The notes under the pieces are model-generated. The model did not search any database. It was not told where the DNA came from and saw only the letters and a program-made list of their open reading frames with translations. Below are positions 9,308 through 18,364 of a stretch of DNA of 64,000 bases, piece by piece (within the stretch, counting starts at the first letter, position 1; the number at the start of each line of letters is the position of its first letter). This stretch comes from Pectobacterium aroidearum. GTDB lineage: Bacteria > Pseudomonadota > Gammaproteobacteria > Enterobacterales > Enterobacteriaceae. The DNA lies in the NCBI RefSeq assembly GCF_015689195.1, contig NZ_CP065044.1, positions 744,001 to 808,000 on the forward strand, given 5' to 3'. Both the position numbers and the translations under genes were made by a program.

Positions 9308-9343
9308 TTCTGACGTGGTGAGCGTCCACGTCAGAAATTTTTT
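9308..9343 (+). terminator. rpiA terminator
   Basis: An 11-bp stem (TTCTGACGTGG at 9308-9318, complement at 9326-9336) around a TGAGCGT loop is followed by a six-T run at 9338-9343. Confidence 0.88.
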
Positions 9344-9590
9344 AGCTAAAAAAATCTATTTAGTTAACGGCTCATTTTTGGTACTTAATATCACATTTTC
9401 TTATTTTATTTATCGTCGATATGGCGATGCTCATCTTTGGCAATATTTTTTGCCATAAATCAGACGCGCCTCTCTGTAGCGTGATTCGGGCGAAGCAATC
9501 GTTTGTATTGCTGACTGCGTAATTTTTGTTATGTTGGCAGAGGCTATTTAGCACTCTGTCACATTTGATGTCTGAAAATAAGGTCGGGAA

Positions 9591-10823
9591 ATGGCAAAGG
9601 TATCACTGGAAAAAGACAAGATTAAGTTTCTGTTAGTGGAAGGCGTGCACCAAAGCGCGCTGGATAACCTGCGTGCAGCCGGTTACACCAACATCGAGTT
9701 CCATAAGGGCGCGCTGGATCCTGAGGCGCTGAAAGCCTCCATCCGCGATGCGCACTTTGTGGGTATCCGCTCGCGTACTCATCTGACAGAAGAGATTTTT
9801 GCTGCTGCGGAAAAACTGATCGCGGTAGGGTGTTTCTGTATCGGGACTAATCAGGTTGATCTGTCGGCTGCGACTAAACGCGGTATCCCGGTATTTAACG
9901 CACCGTTTTCCAATACCCGATCCGTGGCAGAAATGGTGATCGGTGAAATGCTTCTGATGCTGCGCGGTATTCCGGCAGCGAACGCGAAAGCACACCGTGG
10001 TATCTGGCACAAACTGGCTGTGGGATCGTTTGAAGCTCGCGGCAAAAAGCTCGGGATCATCGGCTACGGCCACATCGGTACGCAGTTGGGTATTCTGGCT
10101 GAAAGCCTGGGTATGCACGTTTATTTCTATGATATCGAAAGCAAACTGCCGCTGGGTAATGCTCAGCAGGTGCGCCATCTGTCCGACCTGCTGAATATGA
10201 GCGATGTGGTGAGCCTGCACGTGCCGGAAAATGACAGCACGCAGAATATGATGGGTGCGGAAGAACTGGCGCTGATGAAACCGGGTGCTATCCTGATTAA
10301 CGCTGCTCGCGGTACGGTGGTTGATATTCCAGCACTGTGTGAAGTGCTGAGCAGCAAGCACCTGTCCGGTGCGGCCATTGACGTATTCCCGCAAGAGCCG
10401 GCAACCAACAGCGATCCGTTCCTGTCGCCGCTGTGCGAGTTTGACAACGTACTGCTGACGCCGCATATCGGTGGTTCCACGCAGGAAGCGCAGGAAAATA
10501 TCGGTGATGAAGTGGCTGGCAAACTGGCGAAATACTCAGACAACGGTTCTACGCTGTCTGCGGTGAATTTCCCGGAAGTATCGCTGCCTGTTCACGGCGC
10601 ACGCGCCAGCCGCCTGCTGCACATCCATGAAAACCGTCCTGGCATCATTACCAAAATTAACCAGATCTTTGCTGAGCAGGGTATTAACATTGCCGCACAG
10701 TATCTGCAAACGACACCTGAGATTGGTTATGTGGTGATTGATGTTGAAACTGACGGCGCGCAAACTGCTCTGCAACTGATGAAGGCGATTCCAGGCACCA
10801 TTCGTGCCCGTCTGCTGTTCTGA
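9591..10823 (+). CDS. serA: D-3-phosphoglycerate dehydrogenase
   Basis: The 410-residue protein is full length for enterobacterial SerA. The NAD-binding fold shows IIGYGHIGTQLGILAESLGM around residue 155, the catalytic region INAARGTVVD follows, and the active-site His lies in LLTPHIGGST near residue 292. The last 75 or so residues form an ACT domain (LHIHENRPGIITKINQIF), the serine feedback site. It oxidises 3-phosphoglycerate in the first step of serine synthesis. The ATG at 9591 has GGTCGGGA upstream. The 294 bases before it hold the rpiA terminator and an AT-rich promoter region. Confidence 0.97.
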   Translation: MAKVSLEKDKIKFLLVEGVHQSALDNLRAAGYTNIEFHKGALDPEALKASIRDAHFVGIRSRTHLTEEIFAAAEKLIAVGCFCIGTNQVDLSAATKRGIPVFNAPFSNTRSVAEMVIGEMLLMLRGIPAANAKAHRGIWHKLAVGSFEARGKKLGIIGYGHIGTQLGILAESLGMHVYFYDIESKLPLGNAQQVRHLSDLLNMSDVVSLHVPENDSTQNMMGAEELALMKPGAILINAARGTVVDIPALCEVLSSKHLSGAAIDVFPQEPATNSDPFLSPLCEFDNVLLTPHIGGSTQEAQENIGDEVAGKLAKYSDNGSTLSAVNFPEVSLPVHGARASRLLHIHENRPGIITKINQIFAEQGINIAAQYLQTTPEIGYVVIDVETDGAQTALQLMKAIPGTIRARLLF

Positions 10824-10846
10824 TGTGTGATTGATCGGTTAGTTTT

Positions 10847-10870
10847 AATCAGCCCCGTAAGGGGCTGATT
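10847..10870 (+). terminator. serA terminator hairpin
   Basis: AATCAGCCCC at 10847-10856 pairs perfectly with GGGGCTGATT at 10861-10870 around GTAA. The following bases (GCGTTATT) are only weakly T-rich. It stands between convergent genes. Confidence 0.65.
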
Positions 10871-10876
10871 GCGTTA

Positions 10877-11878
10877 TTACAGCGCGATAACGATCTTGCC
10901 GCGCATATGCCCTTCCAGCACTTTATCGTGAGCCTGCTTCAGCGTGTCTACCGTTAACCCTTGCAGCGTTTCGCTGGCGGTTCCCTGAAGTTTTCCAGCA
11001 TCAACCAGCTGTGCGACTTCGTGCAAAATGTTCCCCTGTTCGGCGATATCCGGTGTGGTAAACATGCTGCGGGTAAACATGAGTTCCCAATGTAGCGCCG
11101 CGCTTTTGAGTTTCAGCGCCGTTTGGTCGAGCGGGTTTTTGTTTTCCACGATGGTACAGATATGCCCCATCGGTGCGATCAGCTTGCTGATCGCCTCCCA
11201 GTGGCCGTCGGTATCGTTCAAACAGAAAATGTAATCGACCTGTTTGATCCCTTCTTTTTCTAGCTCAGCCACCAAATTACGGTAATCCACGACCTTGTGC
11301 GCACCACGCTGGCGGCACCATTCCGCCGAGTCAGGCTTTGATGCAGTAGCGATAATGTTCACCGAACTGCGCAGCGCGGCCAGAGAAATCGCAAGGGAGC
11401 CTACGCCGCCTGCACCACCGATAATCAGCAGCGTTTTCTCGCTGTCAGCCTGCTGTATTTTCAAGTGCTCGAACAGCCCTTCCCACGCGGTCAGCGTCGT
11501 GAGCGGCATGGCAGCCGCTGCGGCCCAGTCGAGAGACGCGGGCTTGTGTGCGACGATGCGTGAATCAATTAACTGATGTGTCGTGTTGCTGCCGGGACGG
11601 GTGATATCACCGGCGTACCAGACTTCATCGCCTACCCGAAACTGGCTAACGGCGCTGCCTGTTTTCAGCACGACGCCGCTGGCATCCCAGCCGAGAATTC
11701 TAGGCTGCTGTAATCCATTCTGGCGCAATCCGGCATGCACTTTGGTATCCACCGGGTTGACGGAAATGGCTTTTACGTCGATTAACAGATCGTATTCACC
11801 GGGCTCGGGGATGTCCTGAGTGATGGCGATGAAATTTTCTGGCTGTTGTGGATCAACGGCTATCGCATGAACGGTCAT
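10877..11878 (-). CDS. Zinc-type alcohol dehydrogenase-like oxidoreductase (MDR superfamily)
   Basis: This 333-residue MDR-superfamily enzyme has a GroES-like N-terminal half (VKAISVNPVDTKVHAG, RILGWDASGVV) and a Rossmann half with LLIIGGAGGVGSLAISLAA near residue 150, which binds NADP(H). It resembles the quinone oxidoreductase/ZADH subgroup. The classical zinc-binding cysteines of alcohol dehydrogenases are not evident, so it is probably a zinc-free quinone or enone reductase. It is divergent from a LysR regulator across 138 bases, and that regulator probably controls it. The substrate is unknown. Confidence 0.85.
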   Translation of the reverse strand: MTVHAIAVDPQQPENFIAITQDIPEPGEYDLLIDVKAISVNPVDTKVHAGLRQNGLQQPRILGWDASGVVLKTGSAVSQFRVGDEVWYAGDITRPGSNTTHQLIDSRIVAHKPASLDWAAAAAMPLTTLTAWEGLFEHLKIQQADSEKTLLIIGGAGGVGSLAISLAALRSSVNIIATASKPDSAEWCRQRGAHKVVDYRNLVAELEKEGIKQVDYIFCLNDTDGHWEAISKLIAPMGHICTIVENKNPLDQTALKLKSAALHWELMFTRSMFTTPDIAEQGNILHEVAQLVDAGKLQGTASETLQGLTVDTLKQAHDKVLEGHMRGKIVIAL

Positions 11879-12016
11879 GGTCTATTCCTCATTATTTTCA
11901 GAATGCGGTTGTGTAAATAAGGCTGGCTTCTTTGAATAAAACCAAGTGTAGAACACTGAGATAGGGCTGATAAGATGGACAATAAATAATGCAGTGTTCG
12001 TTTGAGGTGAACAATC

Positions 12017-12928
12017 ATGTTTAAACAATTGCAGGATATGGCGCTGTTTGCGCTGGTGGCCGAGTGTGGCAGTTTTACACAGGCGGCGCGCAAAGCCGGG
12101 CTGGCAAAATCCAGCCTGAGCTTGCGCATTAGCCAGCTTGAACAGCAGATTGGCCTGCGGCTGTTGAACCGAACGACGCGCCAGCTCAATCTGACGTTTG
12201 CGGGTGAGCGTTATCTGATTCACTGTCAGGAGATGCTACAAGCCAGTGAGCGTGCCGATCTCGCTATACAGCGTCTGCGCGATAACCCCAGTGGGCGGTT
12301 ACGCATCACCAGCCCGGCAGGATTAGGTTCCACGCTGCTGGCGCGGCTGACCGCTGAATTTCAGCAGCGCTTTCCCGCAGTATCGCTGGATGTACTGATT
12401 TCAGATGCGGTGATCGATCTGGTACAGGAAGGGTTTGATGTCGCTTTTCGTACCGGTAAACCGCACGATTCTTCACTGATTGGACGCCCGCTTGGGCAGA
12501 TTCCCCGCTATTTGCTGGCATCGCCTGACTATCTGGCGCGGCACCCGGCATTACTCCATCCGCAGCAGCTTCAACAGCACCGCTGTATTGCGCATCATGC
12601 CTGGACGGAGTGGCTCCTTCATCGCGGTTCAGAACTTTATCGCTGGTTACTGCCCGATGCACATATCACCGATAACCTGCTTTACGCTCGCGAGTGCGCT
12701 ATTGCGGGAGCTGGCATTACGCTATTGCCAGATTTTCTCTGTCTGGATGACGCGGTGTCCGGAAAATTGGTCAGGGTTTTGTCGGATTGGCAGGCGGAAG
12801 CTAACGAGCTTTATCTGGTGTATCCCAGCCGCAAGCTGAATTCGCCCGCGTTAGCGTGTTTTATCGACTTTGTTTTACAACATAGAGCGTTGGATGATTA
12901 CTCAACGTTTTTGAAAAAGCAGCAGTGA
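12017..12928 (+). CDS. LysR-family transcriptional regulator
   Basis: The 303-residue protein has a LysR helix-turn-helix (CGSFTQAARKAGLAKSSLSL, about residues 17-36, then NRTTRQLNLT) and a substrate-binding-like effector domain (RLRITSPAGLGSTLLARL near residue 90). The subgroup is that of regulators sitting next to and divergent from an oxidoreductase gene. The ATG at 12017 has GAGGTGA upstream. It most likely controls the adjacent MDR oxidoreductase and itself. No specific orthologue is recognised. Confidence 0.88.
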   Translation: MFKQLQDMALFALVAECGSFTQAARKAGLAKSSLSLRISQLEQQIGLRLLNRTTRQLNLTFAGERYLIHCQEMLQASERADLAIQRLRDNPSGRLRITSPAGLGSTLLARLTAEFQQRFPAVSLDVLISDAVIDLVQEGFDVAFRTGKPHDSSLIGRPLGQIPRYLLASPDYLARHPALLHPQQLQQHRCIAHHAWTEWLLHRGSELYRWLLPDAHITDNLLYARECAIAGAGITLLPDFLCLDDAVSGKLVRVLSDWQAEANELYLVYPSRKLNSPALACFIDFVLQHRALDDYSTFLKKQQ

Positions 12929-13013
12929 TGCCGTCGCTACAATATTTTTGTTTCATTTTTATTTGTATCTTTTGATTTTTATTGAAACGTGATTTCTATC
13001 AACTTATTTTAGG

Positions 13014-13040
13014 TACGTTTTAGATTGAAAATGCCGATAA
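13014..13040 (+). promoter_or_regulatory. Sigma-28 (FliA)-like promoter of the chemoreceptor gene
   Basis: GCCGATAA at 13033-13040 is an exact match to the sigma-28 -10 consensus. It lies 11 bases after TACGTTTT at 13014-13021, which matches five of eight positions of the -35 consensus TAAAGTTT. The gene downstream encodes a chemotaxis receptor, the expected class of sigma-28 target. Confidence 0.75.
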
Positions 13041-13152
13041 CAATGTTGGTTCCTTTTGACTTTTTTATGAAAGGTGTGGTCCTGCGTGGCGTTATTGTCA
13101 CAGTGCTATCTGGACTCTGCCGTGCTTGTAATGGCAGAGATAATGTATACCA

Positions 13153-14883
13153 GTGATGGTGAAAATGAGAATGCAACCGATGTCTATTCAAAAAGAGAAG
13201 TTGAGTTACATCAACAATATACGTCTCGTTTCGTTATTTATTACTCTTTTTTCAATTATCCTGATTTTATTTGCGCTTTCTATTGGCACAGCGAGTTATT
13301 TTTTAAAACAGAGTAATGATTCACTCGATAAAGCGAATGAATTGTCTGATATCCGAGCCGGTATCAGCAGTAGCCTCGATCAGCTACGCGTAGCCAGACT
13401 GCTGCTTATTCAGGCTGGTGCAGCAAACCGTATTAGCGATCACGAGGTGTTTAAATCCGCTTCAGATCAGGCTGCTGGTCGAGTCAGAGCCTCGCAGAAG
13501 CGTCTGGATGAATATCTCGCACGCCCAGACAAACTGGAGAGTGAAAAGGCCTTGGACGAGGATATCCTCAAGGCTTATAACAACTATCGCGATAATGCGA
13601 TTGTTGTGATGCAGAAAGCCACGAGTGATGGTGAATTTGAAGATCTGGTGTCGTTGGAAAGCACAGTGGCCCGTCAGTTAGATGAAGCATTCAGTGTTCC
13701 AGTGCGTAAGAAAGTGACTGAGCTGACAAAAGCCGCGCAGGATATCAATCTACAAGCAGAACAGAATGCCAAGCTGGGTTACTGGATGATGGCAGGTTCA
13801 TTTGCCCTGTCGATCATTATGGCGATCATGGCCTACATCATGGTGCGCAATGTGATCCTCGCGCCAATCAACAGACTGGTTGAGCGTATCCAGAATATTG
13901 CAGCGGGCGATTTGACGCAGCCGCCGATGGCAATGGGGCGCAATGAAATCGGCATTCTGGGGACGAATATCCAGAACATGCAGGCGGAGCTGACGGATAC
14001 GGTGACGATCGTGCGTGAAGGGGCGGATTCGATCTACCAGGGATCGTCAGAAATCACAGCGGGCAACGTCGATCTCTCTTCGCGTACCGAGCAGCAGGCC
14101 GCCGCGCTGGAAGAAACCGCGGCGAGCATGGAACAGCTGACCGCAACGGTGAAACAGAACTCTGACAATGCTCATCACGCCAGCCAGTTGGCAAAAAATG
14201 CCTCTGAAAAAGCGGAGAAGGGCGGACAAATTGTGCAAGGCGTGGTGGACACCATGCAGGACATTTCTACAAGCTCAAAACGCATTTCCGAGATCACTTC
14301 CGTTATTAACAGCATCGCCTTCCAGACCAACATTCTGGCGCTGAACGCCGCGGTAGAAGCCGCGCGTGCGGGTGAGCAAGGACGTGGTTTTGCTGTGGTG
14401 GCGGGGGAAGTTCGTAATTTGGCGCAGCGCAGCGCACAAGCCGCGAAAGAGATTGAAGGGCTGATTGGTGAATCAAGCCGGCTGGTGGAAACGGGCTCAG
14501 GGCTCGTGTCTCAGGCGGGGACAACCATGGGTGAGATTGTGCGTGCGGTTGTCAGCGTGACTGACATCATGGGGGAAATTGCTTCCGCTTCTGACGAACA
14601 GAGCCGTGGCATTGGGCAGGTTAGTCAGGCTGTGTCTGAAATGGATAGCGCGACGCAGCAGAACGCAGCACTGGTGCAGGAAGCCTCGGCAGCGGCCGTT
14701 TCACTTGAAGAGCAGGCTGCTCGTCTGACGCAGGCTGTCGCGGTATTTAAACTGGCTGGCGTCGCTCAGAAGCTGAAAGCGTCATTGCCAAAAGCGGCAC
14801 CGCAACCGCGTTTAGCGCCAGCGATGGCGATTGCCGGAAGCAGTAGCAAAGGCAGCGATAATCAAAACTGGGAAACGTTCTGA
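13153..14883 (+). CDS. Methyl-accepting chemotaxis protein
   Basis: This is a complete transmembrane chemoreceptor (576 aa if started here). Membrane segments lie at about residues 25-51 and 209-233, with a periplasmic four-helix-type ligand domain between them. A HAMP domain ([20 protein letters not shown]) and the conserved signalling tip ([20 protein letters not shown], about residue 395) follow. The protein ends in NWETF, the pentapeptide that tethers CheR and CheB, so it is a full adaptation-competent receptor. The ligand is unknown. Start choice is uncertain: GTG 13153, ATG 13165 and ATG 13180 ([10 protein letters not shown], the family-like start) are all possible. Transcription is probably FliA-dependent. 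Confidence 0.93.
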   Translation: MMVKMRMQPMSIQKEKLSYINNIRLVSLFITLFSIILILFALSIGTASYFLKQSNDSLDKANELSDIRAGISSSLDQLRVARLLLIQAGAANRISDHEVFKSASDQAAGRVRASQKRLDEYLARPDKLESEKALDEDILKAYNNYRDNAIVVMQKATSDGEFEDLVSLESTVARQLDEAFSVPVRKKVTELTKAAQDINLQAEQNAKLGYWMMAGSFALSIIMAIMAYIMVRNVILAPINRLVERIQNIAAGDLTQPPMAMGRNEIGILGTNIQNMQAELTDTVTIVREGADSIYQGSSEITAGNVDLSSRTEQQAAALEETAASMEQLTATVKQNSDNAHHASQLAKNASEKAEKGGQIVQGVVDTMQDISTSSKRISEITSVINSIAFQTNILALNAAVEAARAGEQGRGFAVVAGEVRNLAQRSAQAAKEIEGLIGESSRLVETGSGLVSQAGTTMGEIVRAVVSVTDIMGEIASASDEQSRGIGQVSQAVSEMDSATQQNAALVQEASAAAVSLEEQAARLTQAVAVFKLAGVAQKLKASLPKAAPQPRLAPAMAIAGSSSKGSDNQNWETF

Positions 14884-14907
14884 TTTCCGGTAGATGAAGC
14901 ATGATAG

Positions 14908-14929
14908 AAATAAATGGCCCGCATTGCGG
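14908..14929. terminator. Left half of a bidirectional terminator split by IS4
   Basis: AAATAAATGGCCCGC at 14908-14922 followed by ATTGCGG is the left arm and loop of a hairpin whose right arm (16366-16380) is now 1.4 kb away beyond the insertion sequence. Only CCGC-ATT-GCGG remains as a short local hairpin here. Confidence 0.8.
14918..14929. repeat. IS4 target-site duplication, left copy
   Basis: CCCGCATTGCGG here is repeated exactly at 16358-16369, directly outside the two ends of the insertion sequence. A 12-base duplication fits the 11-13 bases known for IS4. Confidence 0.95.
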
Positions 14930-14947
14930 TAATGCCGATCAGTTAAG
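14930..14947 (+). repeat. IS4 left terminal inverted repeat
   Basis: The 18 bases TAATGCCGATCAGTTAAG match the reverse complement of 16340-16357 at 16 of 18 positions; the only difference is GA against AG at positions 8-9. Confidence 0.93.
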
Positions 14948-14976
14948 GATCGGTTGACCGATCCAGTGGATGTGTA

Positions 14977-15013
14977 AAAATCCGGAAATGCTCACCCGTT
15001 TCCGGATTTTTTT
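14977..15013 (+). terminator. Hairpin with T-run inside IS4, abutting the transposase start
   Basis: A 12-bp stem (AAAATCCGGAAA at 14977-14988, complement at 14999-15010) with a 10-base loop is followed by T's up to the ATG at 15014. It has the form of an intrinsic terminator. The only Shine-Dalgarno-like bases (GGA, 15004-15006) are in its right arm. It should block or mute transposase expression from transcripts entering the element from outside. Confidence 0.75.
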
Positions 15014-16324
15014 ATGCACATTGGACAGGCTCTTGATCTGGTATCCCATTACGACTCTTTGCGTAACCCACTGACTTCTCTGGGGGATTATCTCGACCCC
15101 GAACTCGTCTCACGTTGTCTCGCCGAGTCCGGCACGGTCACGCTACGCAAGCGGCGTCTCCCGCTTGAAATGATGGTCTGGTGCATTGTCGGCATGGCGC
15201 TTGAACGTAAAGAGCCCCTTCACCAGATTGTTAACCGTCTGGATATTATGCTGCCGGGTAACCGTCCCTTTGTCGCCCCGAGTGCCGTGATTCAGGCTCG
15301 CCAGCGCCTGGGAAGTGAGGCCGTTCGCCGTGTGTTCACACAAACTGCACAGCTCTGGCATAGTGAAACGCCACATCCACACTGGTGTGGCCTGACTCTG
15401 CTGGCCGTGGATGGCGTGGTCTGGCGAACGCCGGATACACCAGAAAATGATGCCGCCTTCCCGCGCCAGACACATGGCGGAAAACCGGGACTCTATCCAC
15501 AGGTAAAAATGGTCTGCCAGATGGAGCTGACCAGCCATCTGCTGACGGCAGCAGCCTTTGGCACGATGAAAGAGAGTGAAAATGCGCTTGCAGAACAGTT
15601 GATAGCACAGACAGGTGATAACACGCTGACTTTACTCGATAAAGGCTATTACGCACTGGGTTTGCTGAATGCCTGGAATCAGGCGGGGAAACACCGGCAC
15701 TGGCTGATCCCGCTGAAAAAGGGGGCGCAGTATGAAGAGGTCAGGAAGCTGGGTAAAGGTGATCATCTGGTAAAATTGAAAACCAGTCCACAGGCCCGTA
15801 AAAAGTGGCCGGGTCTGGGGGAGGAAATCACAGCACGGCTACTGACACTGACCCGCAAAGGAAAGGTCTGTCATCTGCTGACGTCGATGACGGATGCGCT
15901 GCGCTTCCCTGGTGGAGAGATGGCGGACCTGTACAGCCACCGGTGGGAAATCGAGCTGGGCTACCGTGAGATAAAGCAGACGATGCAACTGAGCAGGCTG
16001 ACACTGCGAAGTAAGAAACCTGAGCTCGTGGAGCAGGAGTTATGGGGAGTATTACTGGCCTATAATCTTGTAAGATATCAGATGATTAAAATGGCAGGAC
16101 ATCTGAAAGGATACTGGCCAAATCAGCTGAGCTTCTCAGAATCGTGCGGAATGGTGATGCGAATGCTGATGACACTACAGGGTGCTTCACCGGGCCGCAT
16201 CCCGGAACTAATGCGTGATCTTGAAAGCCAGGGACAACTGGTGAAATTACCGATAAGAAGGGAAAGGGCCTTCCCACGAATAGTAAAAGAAAGGCCCCAA
16301 AAATACAGTAAGGCCCGTAGATAA
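15014..16324 (+). CDS. IS4 family transposase
   Basis: The 436-residue transposase is intact. Its N-terminus ([19 protein letters not shown]) and most later segments match E. coli IS4 transposase. The DDE residues are visible: Asp in LLAVDGV (about residue 136), Asp in LLDKGYY (about 210), and Glu in the exact YREK signature Y-x2-R-x3-E-x6-K within [15 protein letters not shown] (about residues 311-325). The C-terminus ends KYSKARR, a few residues shorter than I recall for the E. coli protein (442 aa). It is expected to be active. Confidence 0.96.
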   Translation: MHIGQALDLVSHYDSLRNPLTSLGDYLDPELVSRCLAESGTVTLRKRRLPLEMMVWCIVGMALERKEPLHQIVNRLDIMLPGNRPFVAPSAVIQARQRLGSEAVRRVFTQTAQLWHSETPHPHWCGLTLLAVDGVVWRTPDTPENDAAFPRQTHGGKPGLYPQVKMVCQMELTSHLLTAAAFGTMKESENALAEQLIAQTGDNTLTLLDKGYYALGLLNAWNQAGKHRHWLIPLKKGAQYEEVRKLGKGDHLVKLKTSPQARKKWPGLGEEITARLLTLTRKGKVCHLLTSMTDALRFPGGEMADLYSHRWEIELGYREIKQTMQLSRLTLRSKKPELVEQELWGVLLAYNLVRYQMIKMAGHLKGYWPNQLSFSESCGMVMRMLMTLQGASPGRIPELMRDLESQGQLVKLPIRRERAFPRIVKERPQKYSKARR

Positions 16325-16339
16325 AATGCCAGTCAGTCG

Positions 16340-16357
16340 CTTAACTGACTGGCATTA
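16340..16357 (-). repeat. IS4 right terminal inverted repeat
   Basis: The reverse complement reads TAATGCCAGTCAGTTAAG and mirrors the left end; the element's last base is 16357. Confidence 0.93.
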
Positions 16358-16369
16358 CCCGCATTGCGG
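16358..16369. repeat. IS4 target-site duplication, right copy
   Basis: CCCGCATTGCGG is identical to 14918-14929. Confidence 0.95.
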
Positions 16370-16384
16370 GCCATTTATTTATAA
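16366..16384. terminator. Right half of the split bidirectional terminator
   Basis: GCGGGCCATTTATTT (16366-16380) is the perfect complement of the left arm at 14908-14922. With the duplicated target bases a shorter hairpin CCCGC-ATT-GCGGG (16358-16370) remains beside the ettA 3' end. Confidence 0.75.
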
Positions 16385-16398
16385 CGTTCGATAACGGC

Positions 16399-18066
16399 TT
16401 ATTTCGCGATCTTCTTGTACTTGATGCGGTGTGGTTCCAGCGCATCGGCACCCAGCGTACGCTTTTTGTATTCTTCGTATTCGGTAAAGTTACCTTCGAA
16501 GAATTCCACTTTACCTTCATCCTGATAATCCAGAATGTGTGTTGCGATACGGTCGAGGAACCAACGGTCATGCGAGATCACCATGGCACAGCCCGGGAAT
16601 TCCAGCAGGGCGTTTTCTAGCGCGCGCAGGGTTTCGATATCCAGGTCGTTGGTCGGTTCATCGAGCAGCAGCACGTTGCCGCCGACCTGCAACAGCTTCG
16701 CCAGATGCAGACGACCGCGTTCACCACCGGACAGCTCGCCAACGCGTTTGCCTTGATCAACCCCTTTGAAGTTGAAACGGCCAACGTACGCGCGGCTTGG
16801 CATCTCGGTGTTGCCGATACGCATGATGTCTTGTCCGCCGGACACTTCTTCCCAGACGGTTTTGCTGTTGTCCATCGCATCACGGAACTGGTCAACTGAC
16901 GCCAGTTTCACTGTTTCACCCAGCTCGATTGTACCGCTATCTGGCTGCTCCTGACCGGACATCATACGGAACAGCGTCGATTTACCGGCGCCGTTCGGGC
17001 CGATAATGCCGACAATGGCACCTTTCGGTACGGAGAAAGACAGCCCGTCGATGAGCTGGCGTTCGCCGTAAGATTTGCTGAGGTTAGTGACTTCCACCAC
17101 TTTATCGCCGAGGCGAGCACCAGGCGGAATAAACAGTTCGTTGGTTTCGTTACGTTTCTGGTATTCCGTGTTGTTCAGCTCTTCAAAGCGTGCCAGACGA
17201 GCCTTACCTTTGGACTGACGGCCTTTGGCACCTTGACGCACCCATTCCAGCTCTTTCTCAATGGATTTACGGCGTGCTGCTTCCTGAGAGGCTTCCTGTG
17301 CCAGACGCTGATCTTTCTGCTCCAGCCAGGAAGAGTAGTTACCTTCCCACGGAATCCCTTCGCCACGGTCCAGCTCCAGAATCCAGCCCGCTACGTTATC
17401 GAGGAAGTAACGGTCGTGGGTAATCGCCACAACAGTGCCCTCGAAGTCGTGCAGGAAGCGTTCCAGCCAGGCTACGGACTCGGCATCCAGGTGGTTGGTT
17501 GGTTCGTCGAGCAGCAACATGTCCGGCTTTTCCAGCAGCAGACGGCACAGTGCCACGCGGCGACGTTCACCCCCGGACAGGTTGGCGATTTTCGCATCCC
17601 ACTCCGGCAAGCGCAGCGCATCGGCAGCGCGCTCCAACTGGTTATTCAGATTGTGACCGTCATGTGCCTGAATGATTTCTTCCAGCTTGCCTTGCTCAGC
17701 AGCCAGTTTATCGAAATCTGCATCCGGGTCGGCATACAGTGCATAGACTTCATCAAGACGCTTCAGCGCGGTCACGACTTCAGACACCGCTTCTTCTACG
17801 GATTCACGTACGGTGTGCTCCGTATTTAACTGCGGTTCCTGCGGCAAGTAGCCGATTTTGATTCCAGGTTGTGGGCGAGCTTCGCCCTCGATGTCCGTAT
17901 CAATGCCAGCCATAATACGCAACAGCGTTGATTTACCGGCTCCGTTCAGACCCAGTACGCCGATCTTGGCACCGGGGAAAAAACTGAGGGAGATGTTTTT
18001 CAGAATGTGACGCTTCGGCGGAACGACCTTACCGACGCGATGCATGGTATAAACATATTGAGCCAC
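16399..18066 (-). CDS. ettA: Energy-dependent translational throttle protein EttA (ABC-F)
   Basis: The 555-residue protein has the exact length of E. coli EttA (YjjK). It has two ABC domains without membrane parts: Walker A GLNGAGKST and GPNGAGKST, signatures LSGGERRRVALCRLL and LSGGERGRLHLAKLL, and Walker B LLLDEPTNHLD and LLLDEPTNDLD. The linker carries RQSKGKARLARFEEL. The C-terminus LEPHRIKYKKIAK is typical. EttA binds the ribosomal E site and couples translation to the ATP/ADP ratio. Translation starts at a GTG at 18066 (GTG GCT CAA). An IS4 copy now lies behind its 3' end. Confidence 0.97.
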   Translation of the reverse strand: MAQYVYTMHRVGKVVPPKRHILKNISLSFFPGAKIGVLGLNGAGKSTLLRIMAGIDTDIEGEARPQPGIKIGYLPQEPQLNTEHTVRESVEEAVSEVVTALKRLDEVYALYADPDADFDKLAAEQGKLEEIIQAHDGHNLNNQLERAADALRLPEWDAKIANLSGGERRRVALCRLLLEKPDMLLLDEPTNHLDAESVAWLERFLHDFEGTVVAITHDRYFLDNVAGWILELDRGEGIPWEGNYSSWLEQKDQRLAQEASQEAARRKSIEKELEWVRQGAKGRQSKGKARLARFEELNNTEYQKRNETNELFIPPGARLGDKVVEVTNLSKSYGERQLIDGLSFSVPKGAIVGIIGPNGAGKSTLFRMMSGQEQPDSGTIELGETVKLASVDQFRDAMDNSKTVWEEVSGGQDIMRIGNTEMPSRAYVGRFNFKGVDQGKRVGELSGGERGRLHLAKLLQVGGNVLLLDEPTNDLDIETLRALENALLEFPGCAMVISHDRWFLDRIATHILDYQDEGKVEFFEGNFTEYEEYKKRTLGADALEPHRIKYKKIAK

Positions 18067-18125
18067 GTTGCGACTTCGCCTCTCTCTTATCTCTATGATT
18101 TGTCAACCTAATAGGGTGACCATGT

Positions 18126-18140
18126 GTAGCACTGTGCTAC
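18126..18140. promoter_or_regulatory. Perfect 15-base palindrome upstream of ettA
   Basis: GTAGCAC-T-GTGCTAC is a perfect 7+1+7 dyad, 60 bases before the ettA start codon. It has the look of an operator; no known factor is recognised. Confidence 0.4.
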
Positions 18141-18364
18141 TTAATACTCAGTGATGCCGCCCGGGGAATGCCCTGGCAGCGGATTGATTATTCTAATTGC
18201 ATGACTTTGAGTATGAAGTGTAGCGGGTTTCAGCCCACGATCCCAGCTATCCGGCGATTTGCCATGGCCGATCTGAGAGATAGACCCGCCTGATGAATTT
18301 CAGAATCGGTTTGCGGATCGACGTATCGTTGTCTGGCATGATGTGCCACACTGGATCTGCCCGA

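Larger units (their letters stand above)
14930..16357 (+). mobile_element. Complete IS4-type insertion sequence (IS4 family)
   Basis: The element is 1428 bp, close to classical IS4 (1426 bp as I recall). It has 18-bp terminal inverted repeats (TAATGCCGATCAGTTAAG left, TAATGCCAGTCAGTTAAG right; 16 of 18 match), an intact transposase and 12-bp direct duplications. Everything needed for transposition appears present. It has inserted in the loop region of the terminator hairpin shared by the upstream chemoreceptor gene and ettA. The closeness of the transposase to E. coli IS4 suggests recent acquisition, which is an inference. Confidence 0.96.

Noticed and set aside
9633..10466. 277-codon frame antisense to serA
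   Set aside because: It mirrors the serA coding sequence and has no domain or context support.
15143..15538. Antisense frames inside the IS4 transposase
   Set aside because: IS4 has a single transposase gene; these are shadows on the other strand.
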